A stretch of DNA of 64,000 nt from Hymenoscyphus infarciens (lineage: Eukaryota; Ascomycota; Leotiomycetes; Helotiales; Helotiaceae): positions 1 to 64,000 of the forward strand of contig LLCB01000281.1 of NCBI GenBank assembly GCA_001414345.1, read 5' to 3'. Shown here in pieces: positions 1 to 12,876 of this stretch (its first letter is position 1; each line of letters starts with the position of its first letter). The notes under the pieces were generated by a model. That model was given only the letters and a program-made list of their open reading frames with translations, searched no databases and was not told the origin of the DNA. The position numbers were made by a program, and so were the translations under genes.

Positions 1-3000
1 TATTAATCTTATACTACTTATTAGGTAGTAGAAGATATATACTATACTAACTCCTAAAACTAGAATAATATATATAAAGCTTTACTTTAGTAAATATTAT
101 AATATTATTATATATTATAGTACTATTAATAGTTAATTATAGTATTCTATATTTATTATTAGTTTTTATTTAGTATTAGTTATAATATATATATTTAAAG
201 TTAAGAAAGAAGATAGTCTTAGAAGGAAATTAGAAAGGATTACTAAGAAGGAAAACATAACTCTAATCTATTAAAATAAAATAGATAGAGATTTTCTAAA
301 AAGTCTATCTTAAAGAGTATATGATTTATAGTATAAAAGCTTATATAAAGTATTTTCTTAGTCTTAGTTTTATAGTACTTATAGAGTAGTATAAAACCGA
401 CCTATACTACTCTCTCTGTTTTTGGTTTATAGAGAGGTAGTATAACGTAAAATCTTATTAAGAATAAGACTTAGAGTTTTATTTATAAATATTATTCTAA
501 TAATACTCTTCTATTTCCTATTATTCTTATACTCTACTATAACCTTTAGCTTAAAAGTAGGTATAATTTAAACTATTACTTCTCTTATATAAATTTCTTC
601 TATCTTAATATTCTTAATAGCTTAAAACGTATCTAATTTAGCTTCTTTTTCTAGCTAAGATCTCTTCTTTCTAGATATTAGTAAACGTAATAAAGTATCT
701 AGTACTAGATATTCCTTACTAGGCTTATAATAGATATCTAAGTTAAACCTAGATAGAAATTCTATAATATATATAAGTCTAAGATTTAGCTTTTTAGTTA
801 ATATTAAAGACGTAATATTAGACTTTCTTACTAAGCCTAGAATTATATTATAGTCTATAAATATAATTATACTAGGTATTGTTAATAACTTAATCTTATC
901 TTATAGTTTTTAAATAGCTTATACTACTCTTACTATTTCTATTTTAGTTAACTAATAGTTTTACTTAGCTATTATTAACTTTTAAGAAAGAAATAAGATT
1001 AGTTCTAGCTTTTTCTTCTAATAAGTTATCTTATTAAGGTTTATATCTCCTTTTTCTTATAAGTAGTATATTATAACTTTAATACTATCTTTTAATAAGT
1101 CTATATTAATATAGAATTACTTACTAGAATTAAAGTATACTAGTATTATCTTTTCTACAAAAGTATTTTATAAGGCTATAAACAAAGCTTATTCTTAGTC
1201 TATTAAGTATATAAATACCTCTTACTTTATAAAGTTAGTTCTAGCCTAGCTACTTACTAGTAATAGTAGGTATAGGAATTCCGTACGTACTCTCTAAATT
1301 TAGCTAAAAACACACTAAAAGTCACCCTCTTTATAGTCTTATAAACTAGTAAATATATAGTATAACATATTCTAATAATAATTATAGACGTAGAGCTTTA
1401 TAAGAAGAGCATATTCCTAACTAACTACTTAGTTATAACTCCTAAGCTACGTATATAATTTTAAAAGCTAATATTTTACTAATAAAGTCTCTAAGAGATT
1501 ATTATAGTATAGACTTTAAGTTACTCTAGCCTAATTAAAAGCTAAGGAGGTTCAAGTATTAGATTATACTAATCTTAATACTTCGTTTTATATAAATCTA
1601 ATAGAGCGTTCTTCTATAATTAGTAGGAGAAGTTAGTAAAAATATAGTGATTTTGATATAGCTTAGTAGAATCTAGGCCTATGCGCACGGAATTCCTATA
1701 TCTACTATTGCTAGTACTCTCTTTAAAAGTTCTATTTTTCGTTCTTAAAGAAGGCTAGCTATAATCGTATAGTTTTATATATACTCTCTTAAATAACCTA
1801 TTATATCTAAGTATTATTCTAGATCTTTTAGAGTTTTTAAGAATTTTAAAGCTATAATAGCTTTAAGTCTTTCCTCTATTCTTAATAAGCTAAAAGAATT
1901 AACTTATTAGCTAAGAATAATTATTAAAGAGTATCTAATATATATTTTCTTTATATTATATAATAGGCCTAGTTTAATAAAGACTTCAAGTAGCTTATAT
2001 ATATAGTCTATATACTCTTTAAGGCTTTTACTTACTATTACTATATTATTAATATATATTCTTATAAAAGTTCTTAAACCTTAAAAGTAATAGTCTATAA
2101 GTTATTAGATATATACTAGTATATTCTAGTATCTTATAATTAGTATATTAGAGGTTTCTTAGCCTTTATAAGATATAACTATAAAGTAATAATAGTAGTC
2201 TAGATATACCTAATATTAGAAGAAGAAAACTAAGTTATTAATAGCTATAATAAAGTTATAACTAGAATATATTACTATACTTTTAGCCTATAATAGTATT
2301 AGATATACGTCTAGTATAACTAACCTATTTAGCTCTTAAATATCTATTACTATATAGCCTTTCTTATCTTTCTTATTCTTCTATACTCTAAATAATAGAT
2401 ATATAAAAAACTAATATATTATTATCTATTCTATTTTATTATCTTAATATAAACTATTATATACTCTATTAATTAATTCTTAACTATACTAGCTAGCTAG
2501 ATAAATTTAAGCTTTACTAGTTTTATACTCTTTCTATTCTAGTTTTAAGTAAACCTTTATTTATTAGTCTATAAAGATCTTTACTTCTTTACTTAGTAGC
2601 TATACTTTTAAGAACTCTTTATATATAACTTTTAGTTCTATAAACGCTTTACTATTATTATAAATTATAATTCTATTTAGTAGCTTTATCTCTATTACTA
2701 ATATACTCTTTAACTATTCTATCTTTACTACTAGTTATAAAGCTAATTTAAAAATCTTATCTTAGTATTCTATCTTAATATAATATACTTTATTAAAAGT
2801 TATTTTAATTAACTTTCCTAATATTAAGTTTTAGAGTAGTTAAATTAGTATATTTAAATTATTCTTTATAAGAATAGCTAAAAAGTTATTATTAACTATA
2901 TATAAACAGAGTAATATTTAACTTTGTTAGTTTATAGAGATATTCTTTATTATATAGAGTAAGGTTATAGATTCTAACTAGTATATCTATATATAGTAGA
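1..3000 (-). mobile_element. RIP-degraded Ty3/Gypsy retrotransposon, pol region (RT and RNase H), running off the left edge
   Basis: Read on the minus strand, with stops at mutated Gln/Trp codons, this gives a Gypsy pol. Around 2,800-2,000 there is an RT with blocks resembling FRVQKNKK...GYIVIDI...LNRLVI, then a YINNIVIVS block at about 2,030-2,056 standing where YVDD-IVIFS is expected. From about 1,256 to 480 come RNase H blocks, including IIIFIDY...KLNLRLI and a FNLDIYYKPSKEYLVLDTLLRL segment. Asp-to-Asn changes in the catalytic motif fit G-to-A mutation, so the enzyme is dead. Integrase would follow left of base 1. A MITE (1,257-1,714) separates the RT and RNase H parts. Protease and gag should lie above 3,000, but I could not place them. 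LTRs were not found. The family call rests on motif order and is secure; the right end is not. Confidence 0.75.
1257..1714. mobile_element. 458-bp MITE with TA target duplication, inserted in Gypsy pol
   Basis: The two ends are inverted copies of each other over about 28 bp. The left end starts CTAGTAATAGTAGGTATAGG and the right end, reverse-complemented, starts CTAGCAATAGTAGATATAGG; both continue into GAATTCCGT. A TA dinucleotide flanks each end (1,255-1,256 and 1,715-1,716), as expected for Tc1/mariner-type target duplication. Gypsy coding sequence resumes on either side: the RT C-terminus is above 1,717 and the RNase H region below 1,256. No transposase fits in 458 bp, so it would be non-autonomous. 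Confidence 0.75.
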
Positions 3001-6000
3001 GTTAGTATAACCTTTTTAATATATACTAGCCTATTTATTATAGAGCTAATAACCTTAGCTATAATATCTTTTTCTACTTTATAAAATCCTATTATAGCTA
3101 TTATTATACTAAATAATATATTAATACTCTCTAGTCTTATAATATCTACTTCTACTAATATATTAGTTTATAAGTTCTTAATAATATATACTTCTTACTT
3201 AATCTATATAAGTACTTCTTTTTTATCTTACTTTTTTCTTAAGAAGTATAAGTCTAATATTATATATTTTATAAACTAGTAAGTATTTCCTAAGATATCT
3301 TTTATAATAATCTCTATAGCTATATATCTTACTTTAGCCTCTAGTTTTATCTTTATAAGCTAGCTTTAGTCTACTAGTATTAGATTAGATTCTATATCTA
3401 GATATATTATACTTAGACTTCTATCTTTAAATAGTAGTATTATTAACTAGATGTATATTTATTCTTTAAAACTATATCTAGTACTAATATCAATTTAGCT
3501 TTTAGTTAAACTCTAAATTACTTTAGTATAGAGTATATTATACTTAGCTATTTATATAAGTTTTTTATTAAAAAGTTCTTCTTTCTTATAATATAGGCTT
3601 TTTTAATATTATAGCTTTTTTAAATATACTTATATAATTTATTTTTTAATTTAAATTCCTTTTTATAATTCTTATATTTAAGAAGAACTACTATTGTTTA
3701 GCTAAAGCCTAAAAAGGCTTTATAGAATTAGGTATTTAAGTTATTTTTAATATATATCTAATTATTATTTAGATTCTTTATTTTAAAGTCTTATAGTAGT
3801 TTATAGCTCTTTTTATAATATAATTAGATATTTTTATTAAAGTATTTATTCTAATTTATAATATACTTATTCTCTTAGCTATTAAATACGCTAGTATAGT
3901 TAGCTTCTTAAGAATTATATACTCTTTATAAATAAGTTAGCTTATTATTCTATTATAGATTCTATATATACTTAATATTTCTAGTAAGAGATAGACTAAG
4001 AGTTTTTAATTATATTTATAAATATTTTAAAAATATGTTTATTTATTACTATTAGTCTTATAAAGGATATTACCTTAGTCTATATTATCTCTAGGTCTAA
4101 AACTACTTAAAGCTATTAGTATAACTACTTTTATTATTCTAGTTATTATAGCTATCTCTATTTAAATATTTAATATTTCTATAACCTCTTTTTTTTTTAG
4201 AAGAGTTATTTAAATTACTAGATATTCAAATATAGAAAGCTATTATAGCCTCTTAGGAATCCTCTACTATTTCCTCTATATCTAGTATTTATACTTATCT
4301 AACTACTAGTAGTAGCTATTAGTCTATTAGCTATATTTAAAATTAGTAACTATTCCTTATTATATATATTTAAGAATTATATTAACTTTATATTATTTAT
4401 AAAGTAATAGATAATTAATTAAATTAGTAACTCTATTATATTATATAATTTTATTATATAATGAAATTTAGATTTAAATTATATAGATTAGGTATTTTAA
4501 AATAGCTCTTAGATAAACCTCTTAATTATCTTCTTTTAATAAATATTATATAAAGTTAACTTTACTTCTATTATATACTTTTAAGCTATATTTATTAAGA
4601 TTTTAAACTATATAATAATAGTATTTATAATTCTCTTTAAGCTATATTTAGTAAATAAGTCTTTTTCTAGCTTTATAAGCTTATCTATATACTACTTAGC
4701 TATCGTAGCTCTTAAGTATTTTAAGAAAACTTTCTAAATAGCTTCTTCTTCTTTACTCGTTATAATATATAATAGTATATCTATAAATATATATATATCT
4801 ATATATATTATATACTTTTTTATATTTCCTTCTTTATCTATATTAGATAAGTTAAAGTAGCTTATATTCTTAGCTTATAAGCTAATATAGTTATTATTCT
4901 AGATAAAGCCTACTAGGCTATTATCTTTTAAGTAGTTCTATTCTCTTCTAGCTTTTATTATAGATATTATTGTTATTATTATAACTATAATTATCTACTA
5001 GATAGCTACCTCTTAGTTAGCTAGAAAAGAGTTATTACTTAATCCTAAGCCTTCTAAGCTAGAGCTCTCTAACCTAGATATATCCTAGTAGTATATTTCT
5101 TTTATTAGCGATTATATCTCTCTCTATTTACTTTTATCTAGTTAGCTTTTTATAGATGTAAATCTAGCTAATTAGTTACTAAATAGATAGGATAATTATC
5201 GCTTCTTTTACTAAGTTACTTATAAGAGTAGGTCTTATTACTCTTTATTATTCGATTTCTTAGAGTCTAAGTTAATAATATTAAGATAGCTAAGTACTTC
5301 GGCTTAGAGAGCGGCTATTAGATTTAGATATACTATAGAGGTTAAGAATTGTCTATCTACTAGTCTAGCTAGTAATTATCATAAGTTATATATACTCTTT
5401 AGCTTCTTAGAATGTTTATAATAATTAATTACTACTATATACTACTATTAGAAGCTTAATAACTTCTTAGCTTCTATTAGAGTATTAATAAAGTATTAGC
5501 TATTATTAGCTTTCTAGTTTTCTAGATAGAATTCGTCTTCTAATCTATCTTATTTTACTAGGAGAAAAAGATTACTTAGTATTCTATCTCTATAATATAT
5601 TTTCTTATATTAAATTCCTTACTATAAAACTAAATATAGATAGCTTATTAGAAAATATCTTCTAATATATAGCTATCTCTTTATTAGAGTTAGTAATCTT
5701 TAAGTCTAGCTATCTAATAAGTATAAGAGAGAGTAGATAGGAGTTTTCCTCTTTTATTCTTCTATTATCTAGGCTATAAGAGGAAAGGAGTAGTTATAAT
5801 TATTAGATTATCTAATATATAGATAGCGACTTTCTCTCTTTTAGCTAGTACTCTTAGGTAATCCCTCTTCTACTTATATAATTATATAAATAGTAAAAGA
5901 TTTAACTTAGAAGTAGAATAGTAGGTTCTCTTAAGAGGTTTCTTAAGAAGTTCGAATTCTTAGGAATTTAGACTAGTATAGCTATTAGCTTTAATTTAGT

Positions 6001-7190
6001 TAATAGATACTAGTACTAATAGAATAGCTAGTACTTCTAGCTTTACCTTTTTTAGCTAGTTATATTAGTATTACTACTATTTATAAAGATTACGTTAGTA
6101 TCTACGTAATAAGATATAAGAACTTAAATAACTAGCTAAACTAGCTCAGAGGCTTCTTACTATCTACTTAGCTAGAGGTCTGAGTTCTAACTTAGACACG
6201 TAATAGCCGTGCTCGTTATATCTATCTAAATAGTTCTTAAGCCAGACGGTTATATATTCCTACGTATACTAACTCGAATAGTTACTTACTTCTAAGTATA
6301 TCGATAATAATAATAAATATATATTATATTCTTATATATAATATAAAAGACTAGATTTATTTAAGAGTTTAACTCTAGTACTATATATATTTATTAATAA
6401 TATTTATTTCTTATAATTTATAATCTTTTTAAAGATTAAATTATAAATATAGATATCTTTTTTAAACTTGTTATTTATTTTATTTTTACTTTAGAAAAAG
6501 GTTTAATAAGTCTCTTTTCTAGCTTTTTATAAAATTATTTATAAAGTAGTAATAGAATAGATAATAGAGTAGATAGTAGTATTTATAGTAAAGTAGCTAC
6601 TATCTTCTTTTAAGAAAAGAAATTAAGTTATATATTTTTAGATTTATAATCGAAGTATAGTAAATAATATAGATAGTAGAGTTACTAGTATAGAAACCTA
6701 TAAAGTAGTAAATCTATTTTAAAGATATCTCTTAAAATAGCTTATATAAAAGCTATCTAGATCTTATCTAGAAATCTCTAGAAAGTATTTATATAAGTTT
6801 ATTATATAGTCTAGTTATCTAAGCCTAGCTAGATTTAGTCTAAAAATCTCTATAGATAGGTTATAATAGTTTATAACTTAGAGATAGTATATATATAAGC
6901 GATTTAAGTCTTAGCTAAAGTTATTTAAACTTAAGAAAAATTAATTCTATAGTTTTATATAAAATAGCTAATATAGTAATTAATAGAGTAACTATTAGAG
7001 TAGATAATAGAGTAACTAATAGTCTAGCTAATAGAGTAGATTATAAATTAGACTATAGAGTAACTTTTAAAGTTTCTTCTAAATTAAGTATAAAGTTTTA
7101 TTTATATAAAATAATTATATAATAAGTAAGATCTTTTATCTATTTTTAAATAATTATTAAATTTTCTTAACTTTTTTTCTTTTTTACTCT
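3001..7190. other. AT-rich RIP-mutated DNA, unresolved; probably the gag/5' part of the Gypsy element and older repeats
   Basis: No intact gene is visible. CpA/TpG are nearly absent. The lower part probably continues the minus-strand Gypsy element towards protease and gag, but no diagnostic motif survived well enough to call. Around 6,540-6,600 and 6,960-7,060 there are short imprecise repeats of a unit like AATAGAGTAGAT. I found no LTR pair and no terminal inverted repeats here. Confidence 0.5.
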
Positions 7191-7197
7191 CTTATTA

Positions 7198-10026
7198 TCT
7201 CTTTAGTTATTCTTATACTCTACGTATAGACGCGTTTAGTAGTCCGGTTTAAAACTACTCTTATTTAGAGTAGTTTTAGACTAAAATCTAGGTAGCTTCG
7301 AACTATAATACTACTAAGCTAGTTTAGAAGTGCTAAGATATTAAAATCTAAATTAAAGTAATTTACACTTACTTTATATATAGTAGAGATATATCTCTTT
7401 CTGCCTTTTTATTTAATCTCTCTCGCTTTCTTATATTCTTAATAACTTCTATCTTATAGAATTCTTTCTAGTATAGCTAATTACTACTATAAATAGGTAT
7501 ATTATACTACTTATACTAGCTCTTAGTCTAACGTAGGTAAGGTAGATATACTCCTTCTAAGAGTAATTTACTTAAAAGTTTATCTCTTTATATCTTATAC
7601 TAATAATATAATCTTTTAGTAGAAGCTATATACTAAGTATAGAGATAGATAGAGTATTACTTTTAAGCCTTTATAATATTATCTCCTTTATTAAGATAAA
7701 TAAATTAGTATATAAGCTAGGAGTCTTTAAGTAGAGTATATAAGAGATAGAAGGTTTTATATAAGGATTATAGAGTAGAATCTATACTAAATATTAGTAT
7801 ATATCTCTTATCTAATTAGGTATATATACTTCTATTCTAAAGCTAAAGTAAATAAGAGTTTACTATAGTAATATCTATAAACTAATAAAATAAAGACTAC
7901 TATGTCTTCTACTAAGTTTACTAGGTTTTATAGTTCCTATGTAATTAATCTATAATATCTACTCCTTCTATCTACCTATTATAATCGTTAAGAAATTATA
8001 GGATTAGTAGATTTTAGTAGAAGTTTATAGTAAATTAAGGTCTTAGTTTACGTGCCTTTTAGACTTCTAAGAATAGTAGTAGTAAAGGCGATAATTAGTA
8101 AATAAAAGGCTCGTAGGTAATCTTATTTACTATAGTACTAGATTAGCGTAGACATCGTTGCTCTCGTCGGTTATACTTCTTACTAGTATATATTATAGAA
8201 AGTATTAATACGAGCATATTATCTTACTATATAAAGGCTAAAATTTAAGAATATACTAGGACGATTTTACTTATAAGATTGCTCTATTATATACTAGAAA
8301 CCGTAGTAATAACCTCCTTCTATAACTCCTAGGATTATATACTCTAGAATTATAAGAGAGTATTATTAACCTTCTTCTTTCGAGTCTTAATTAGGTATAG
8401 AAACAGCGGTTTAGTAATATAGATATAGTAAGTACCTACTACGCTAATACTAAGCTTAAGAAGCTTATTAAACAATTCTAGTAATAAGAAGTAATTATCT
8501 ATATATATTATAAATTAGTAAGATAGATAAAGAAGTAACTTCGTAAGTTAATATACTATTAAACCTATAGATAGGAATATTAGCTAGAGTTATACTTAAA
8601 TAAGTTAAACTAAGGTTATATAGAAATAAGTTAAACTAGAAGAAGTAAAGTTAGAAAATTTTATATATTACTAGTAGATATAAGACTATTCTTTTAGACT
8701 AATTCTATAGTTTTATAAGTATAAGAATAAAAGAGGAAGTTATATATATATTCTATAAAATATAAAGCCTAGTTTTTATACCTTTCTAGGATCGGTTAAT
8801 ACTTATACTTTAATATATACTTAGATCTTTCTTTAAACCCTATAATTATCTTATTAATAGATACGTTTTATAGTAGGTAGATATATCTCTTAAATATAGT
8901 ATATAAGTACTTAAAAAGTAGTAATAGCTTTATATACTAATTCTCTTTTAAGATATTAGTAAAAGAATAGAATATATAAAAATAAGACTTAAGCTCTTTA
9001 TATCTATACTTTTATATAAATTAAAGCAGTAGATAGAAGCTCTTACTCTCTCCTCTCTAAAGTTCTAGCTCTTCTTATATATTCTTTATACTAAAGTATA
9101 TCGTAATTATAAGAAAGACTTTAAGCTCTAAAACTAATATATTTCTCTAGAAGCGCGCGCTAGAGCGATATAGTATAGAGGTTACTATATATATATTTAT
9201 ATTATTATATATTATATAAAGGATTCTAGTAGTAAAAAAGAGACTAAAAAACTTAATCAGTTTTATATAATTCAAAGATAAAAGTAAAGAAGATAGACGT
9301 AGAGAAGTATCTTAATATAATAGTATAAACTTAGAAACGTTTACTACTACTAGTATATTCTTATATAATTAATCAACCTAGTCCTTCGTATACTTATATA
9401 TATATAGAAGTTAGTATATATAGTATACTCTTAGAAGGCTCTCTTATATACGCGATGTTTAGTATAGATAATAATATTAAATTATTCTCTATAATATTCT
9501 CTATCTCTTTGCTATTATTACTATTAGTATTATTTATATATATAGAGTTAATATTCTTCTTAAGAAGCTTAAGATCGTACTCGTTATTAAGAAACACGTC
9601 TACGAGACGTACTTAAGAGGCCTTCTTTTTAAGAACTTTTTTAGTAGCTTTTAGAGCTCTTTTAGTACACTTTTTCGTACTAGGAGTAGTATTAGCTTTA
9701 TACTATCTTAGAAGAGGTATATTAATTAAAAAGAAGAATAAAAGAGTATAAAAGAGACGGTAGAAGTAGTAAGAGTAGATAGGGGAAACTTAGCTTATAT
9801 ACTTATATTATAAACTAACTTATACTAAAATAACGATTTTTTTAGTAGAGCTTTTTAAATATAAGATTATAGGTAAATTATTATTCAATTTCTATATTAT
9901 TATATACTTTAGTAGAGTTTAAAGAATAAGATAATAATTTAAATATTTAGTCGCGTTAGAGCTAGAAATATAAGATTAGAACCGCGTTCTACTAAATTAT
10001 ATAGAGTATAAGAATAACTAAAGAGA
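7198..10026. mobile_element. 2.83-kb TIR DNA transposon remnant, TA-flanked
   Basis: The ends are perfect inverted repeats for about 25 bp: the left begins TCTCTTTAGTTATTCTTATA and the right is its reverse complement. Each is flanked by TA (7,196-7,197 and 10,027-10,028), as in Tc1/mariner-like elements. The interior is RIP-mutated. Long stretches can be read through mutated stops on both strands, but I could not recognise a transposase family, so the superfamily is inferred only from the TA duplication. The short minus-strand frame at 9,394-9,597 lies inside and is probably fortuitous. A 699-bp internally deleted relative lies at 57,058-57,756. Confidence 0.65.
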
Positions 10027-10200
10027 TACTATATTTATCTATTTATTATATCTCTTTTTTATTAATTTAAAGTTCTAGATAATAGTTTATTTAATATAAA
10101 ATCTTAATTTATCTTTACTACTTAAGTAGATAAATAATATTCTAAAATAAACTTTTAATATACTAGTTAGCTTTAGAGCTTTGTATATTTAGGATTTATT

Positions 10201-10788
10201 AAGTAAAGTAAGTAAAGAGAGTAACTAATTATATAATTAAGTAAAAGTCTAATTATATTATTTTTTTAAGATTCTCTACTAACTTACTATATAAGTTAGT
10301 TATAGTAACTCTAAAACGTAGCAACTTTAAAGATATAACTTAAATAATTAATTACTTAATAACTAATAGTTAGAAAATAGTAATTCTTAGATATAATTAA
10401 AGATAGACTAGTAAAGAGCTAGAATAAGTCTTTTAAGTAAATTCTAAAGAGTAGCTATATATAGCTCTTTAGTACTAAGTTATCGCTATATCTTAATAAA
10501 AAGATAGAGTAGCTTAATTAATTACAAAATACTATAGAGATTATCTTTAATATTTTAAATATTATAGAGACTTTTAAAAAGTTAATATAGAGCTATATAT
10601 ATATATCTAAAACTTATCTACTTAGGCTTAGTAGTTGATTTATTATATATTTAAGAGTATAAGATACTAGTTTTGAGATTAGTGCGAATTTAGAGTCGCT
10701 GCGACTAACTCGTATAGTAGAGAATCTTAAACTTTTACTTAATTATATAATTAGCTCGTTAAATCCTCTACTTTAACTCACTTTACTT
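10201..10788. mobile_element. 588-bp fold-back element at the left border of the gene island
   Basis: Roughly the first 120 bp (from AAGTAAAGTAAGTAAAG, through TAATTATATAATTAAGTAAA, to AAGATTCTCTACTA) reappear as an imperfect inverted copy in the last 120 bp, ending CTTTACTT at 10,788. The middle is unrelated and non-coding. I could not find a convincing target duplication, so this may be a fold-back/MITE element or two inverted fragments of a larger repeat. It is followed within about 90 bp by unmutated, normal-composition DNA. Confidence 0.55.
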
Positions 10789-10879
10789 ATAAAGGCTTAA
10801 TATATATATCTCTGAAGCTAACTAGTAGTTTCTAAGTATATTAACATTTAATTCTTACTAGTATCAAAAATAAAATAGT

Positions 10880-12184
10880 AGGATAAAGACATGTAGTAGA
10901 AAAACAACTCTTCTCTTAATCGCAAGGCCGTTTTATAATTGTTTTATGTCGCAAAGGCCACTTAGCTACTAAAGTTGAGTGTGTCGATGAGTCAATGACA
11001 CGGAAGTAGCTCTTTAAACATATAAAACAAAGAAATAGCCTCAACAATGCGTGTTGTTATTTTTACACCCGGATAGGTAGAAACCTGTCCTACTAAAAAA
11101 ACGAGGAATATTCTATAAAACCATTCTTCAATGAAATACTCGAGAATAGCAAGGCTCGCACGGCTTCAAATCAAAAACGAAAGATGTAGTACCATCCAGT
11201 TAGTAACGCGTCTTTAATTGCTGACTACTTGGGCACTCCGAAGCCCAAAATCGGGGCCGATGTTGAAGATGTGAAAAGCGAAACGTCAAAGAAAGAAAGA
11301 GAGCCTCGAATACTCGAGAAACCCAAAGCCCACTTGGCTTAAGCTCATAACAAAACGATGAAACACGCGGTACCACTCACTTGATATGATTCCTTTCTTC
11401 CATCGGCTTGCCAAAATGCAAAAACGACGAGCGAGCGAAAATTGAAAGAAAAAGATCCTCGAAAATTTCACAGCTCGTGGTTTCAAGCCCAAAGACAGAT
11501 GACGACGAAACACTTGGTACCACCCAATTGGTATATCTAGTATCTCTAACGGTCTGTGAAGAAAGCTTTGGCATCCCGAGAGCCGGACCTCCTATCTGCT
11601 CAGATGGTGAGATGACGAGTGATTGAGAAAATGAAAGAAAAGACGTTCGCTGCGAGATCGAGATTCTGCAGGCTGCCACGAAGCTTGGGGTATTGTCTCG
11701 GGTCCTAGCTCGAAGGACAAATTCAATTGCATCCTGAGAGTTGGATGCGATGGAGGTTTGCCTTAGCCCATTCATCAGTTAATTGTGTGGTTATGATATA
11801 AAGAAATGCAAATGGCATTTTACTGGTCTAGAGAAATATCAAATTCACCCTGACATGTTAAATACCAGCAGTGCTTGCCATGCACCACTAAACAACCGAC
11901 CCACCTTCCCAATTGGCCATACTGAACCCAAGCAACTCGAAATTCACACGGCAGAACAATTGTCCACTTCCCCAGGATTTCCCCACACCCTTAGATGGAA
12001 ATTAGCACTCGCTTAAGCTTTCCATCTGTCTGCATCATATCAACAAACTCTTTCAGGCGCAGGCCTGCACCAAGCGCGTCTCCCGCTTGTTCATCCCGCC
12101 GATTTTCCACGACCTCTGCACCTTCAAGCCCAAATCAATTGTTCTTCATTATACAAGGTTGATCTCACCCTCATCGCATCAATC
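10880..12184. other. Left part of the gene island: non-coding or unrecognised, probable upstream region of the next gene
   Basis: Base composition switches here from RIP-type to normal, with frequent CA and TG. Short open frames exist on both strands, the longest on the minus strand at 11,377-11,775. They overlap each other on opposite strands, resemble no protein I know, and show no clear splice structure. The last part (about 11,990-12,184) is pyrimidine-rich, as fungal promoters often are. I see no supported gene. Confidence 0.5.
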
Positions 12185-12876
12185 ATGCCTCACAGTCGGC
12201 GTGGACCGCGACACCATTGTCCAGGTGCATACGGCAAGGTCGATCACTATCCCGGAAACTGTAGACACAATGGCGTTTGGTGCGAGACGCACGAGAATTA
12301 TTGCGCTAAACACGATTGTTCTTATATGAAGAAATGGAACTGTCCAGCTTGTGAGAAAGAGGAGCGGTACAAACTTCTTCTTCCTCTCTTCTGCAGAGAT
12401 CGAACACTGACAATGGCATATCTAGATTCAATGAGTTGAGAAAGGATAAAGAGCGAGATGATGATGAGGACGAGAAAAAGAAGAAGGGGAAGAAGAAGGA
12501 GAAGAGCCATAAGCAGATCGCCAAAGCCGCCAGGCAAGACAAGCAAGCCGGGGCCAAGAAGCCGAAGAAGAAGGAGAAGTCCAAGGATGGGAGTAAGGAT
12601 GGAAATGAGGATTTTGAAGACGATGATGGTTCTTACGGCGATACCGAGACCTGCTCCGACCACGATTGCTTCGATTCCGAGTCCGTTGATGCTGTACCAA
12701 GTACCAGGAACCACGCCGATGCTGCTGATGTCGAGTCCGGATTGGAGCCAATGGCGAAGTCTTCGTCCAACAGTCCGATCGCAACGTTGGGAAATTGCAA
12801 GGACAGGTCCAGGCCATTGGGGGAATTGCCATTCAGGTCCTTTGGAAGTTGTGTTTGTGTTGGTGTTGAAGGCTAG
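12185..12876 (+). CDS. Hypothetical small Cys/His-rich (probable zinc-binding) fungal protein with a lysine/aspartate-rich tail
   Basis: Two exons, 12,185-12,366 and 12,426-12,876, encode about 210 aa. The 59-bp intron starts GTAC, has a CTGAC branch-like site about 15 bp before its end, and ends CTAG. The nearer CTGCAG acceptor would give an early stop. Residues 10-56 hold an ordered set of Cys and His: H10 H11 C12, C26 R H28, C33, H36, C40, H43, C45, C53 P A C56, enough for two zinc sites. After the splice the protein becomes very charged (runs of Lys and Asp/Glu, about residues 64-125) and then acidic and low-complexity. The start lies at the head of the conserved-looking MPHSRRGP segment. 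I recognise the Cys/His pattern as a fungal conserved-hypothetical type but know no function. The C-terminal end is less certain because a second intron cannot be excluded. Confidence 0.7.

Noticed and set aside
9394..9597. 67-codon Asn/Ile-rich minus frame
   Set aside because: Lies inside a RIP-mutated TIR element and has no homology I can see.
7198..10026. PiggyBac-like transposase reading on the minus strand
   Set aside because: Some blocks vaguely recalled PiggyBac, but no catalytic Asp motif held in one phase and the flanks are TA, not TTAA.
11377..11775. 132-codon minus-strand open frame in the left part of the gene island
   Set aside because: It overlaps open frames on the other strand, resembles no family I know, and has no splice or promoter support. 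Kept as unresolved intergenic DNA.
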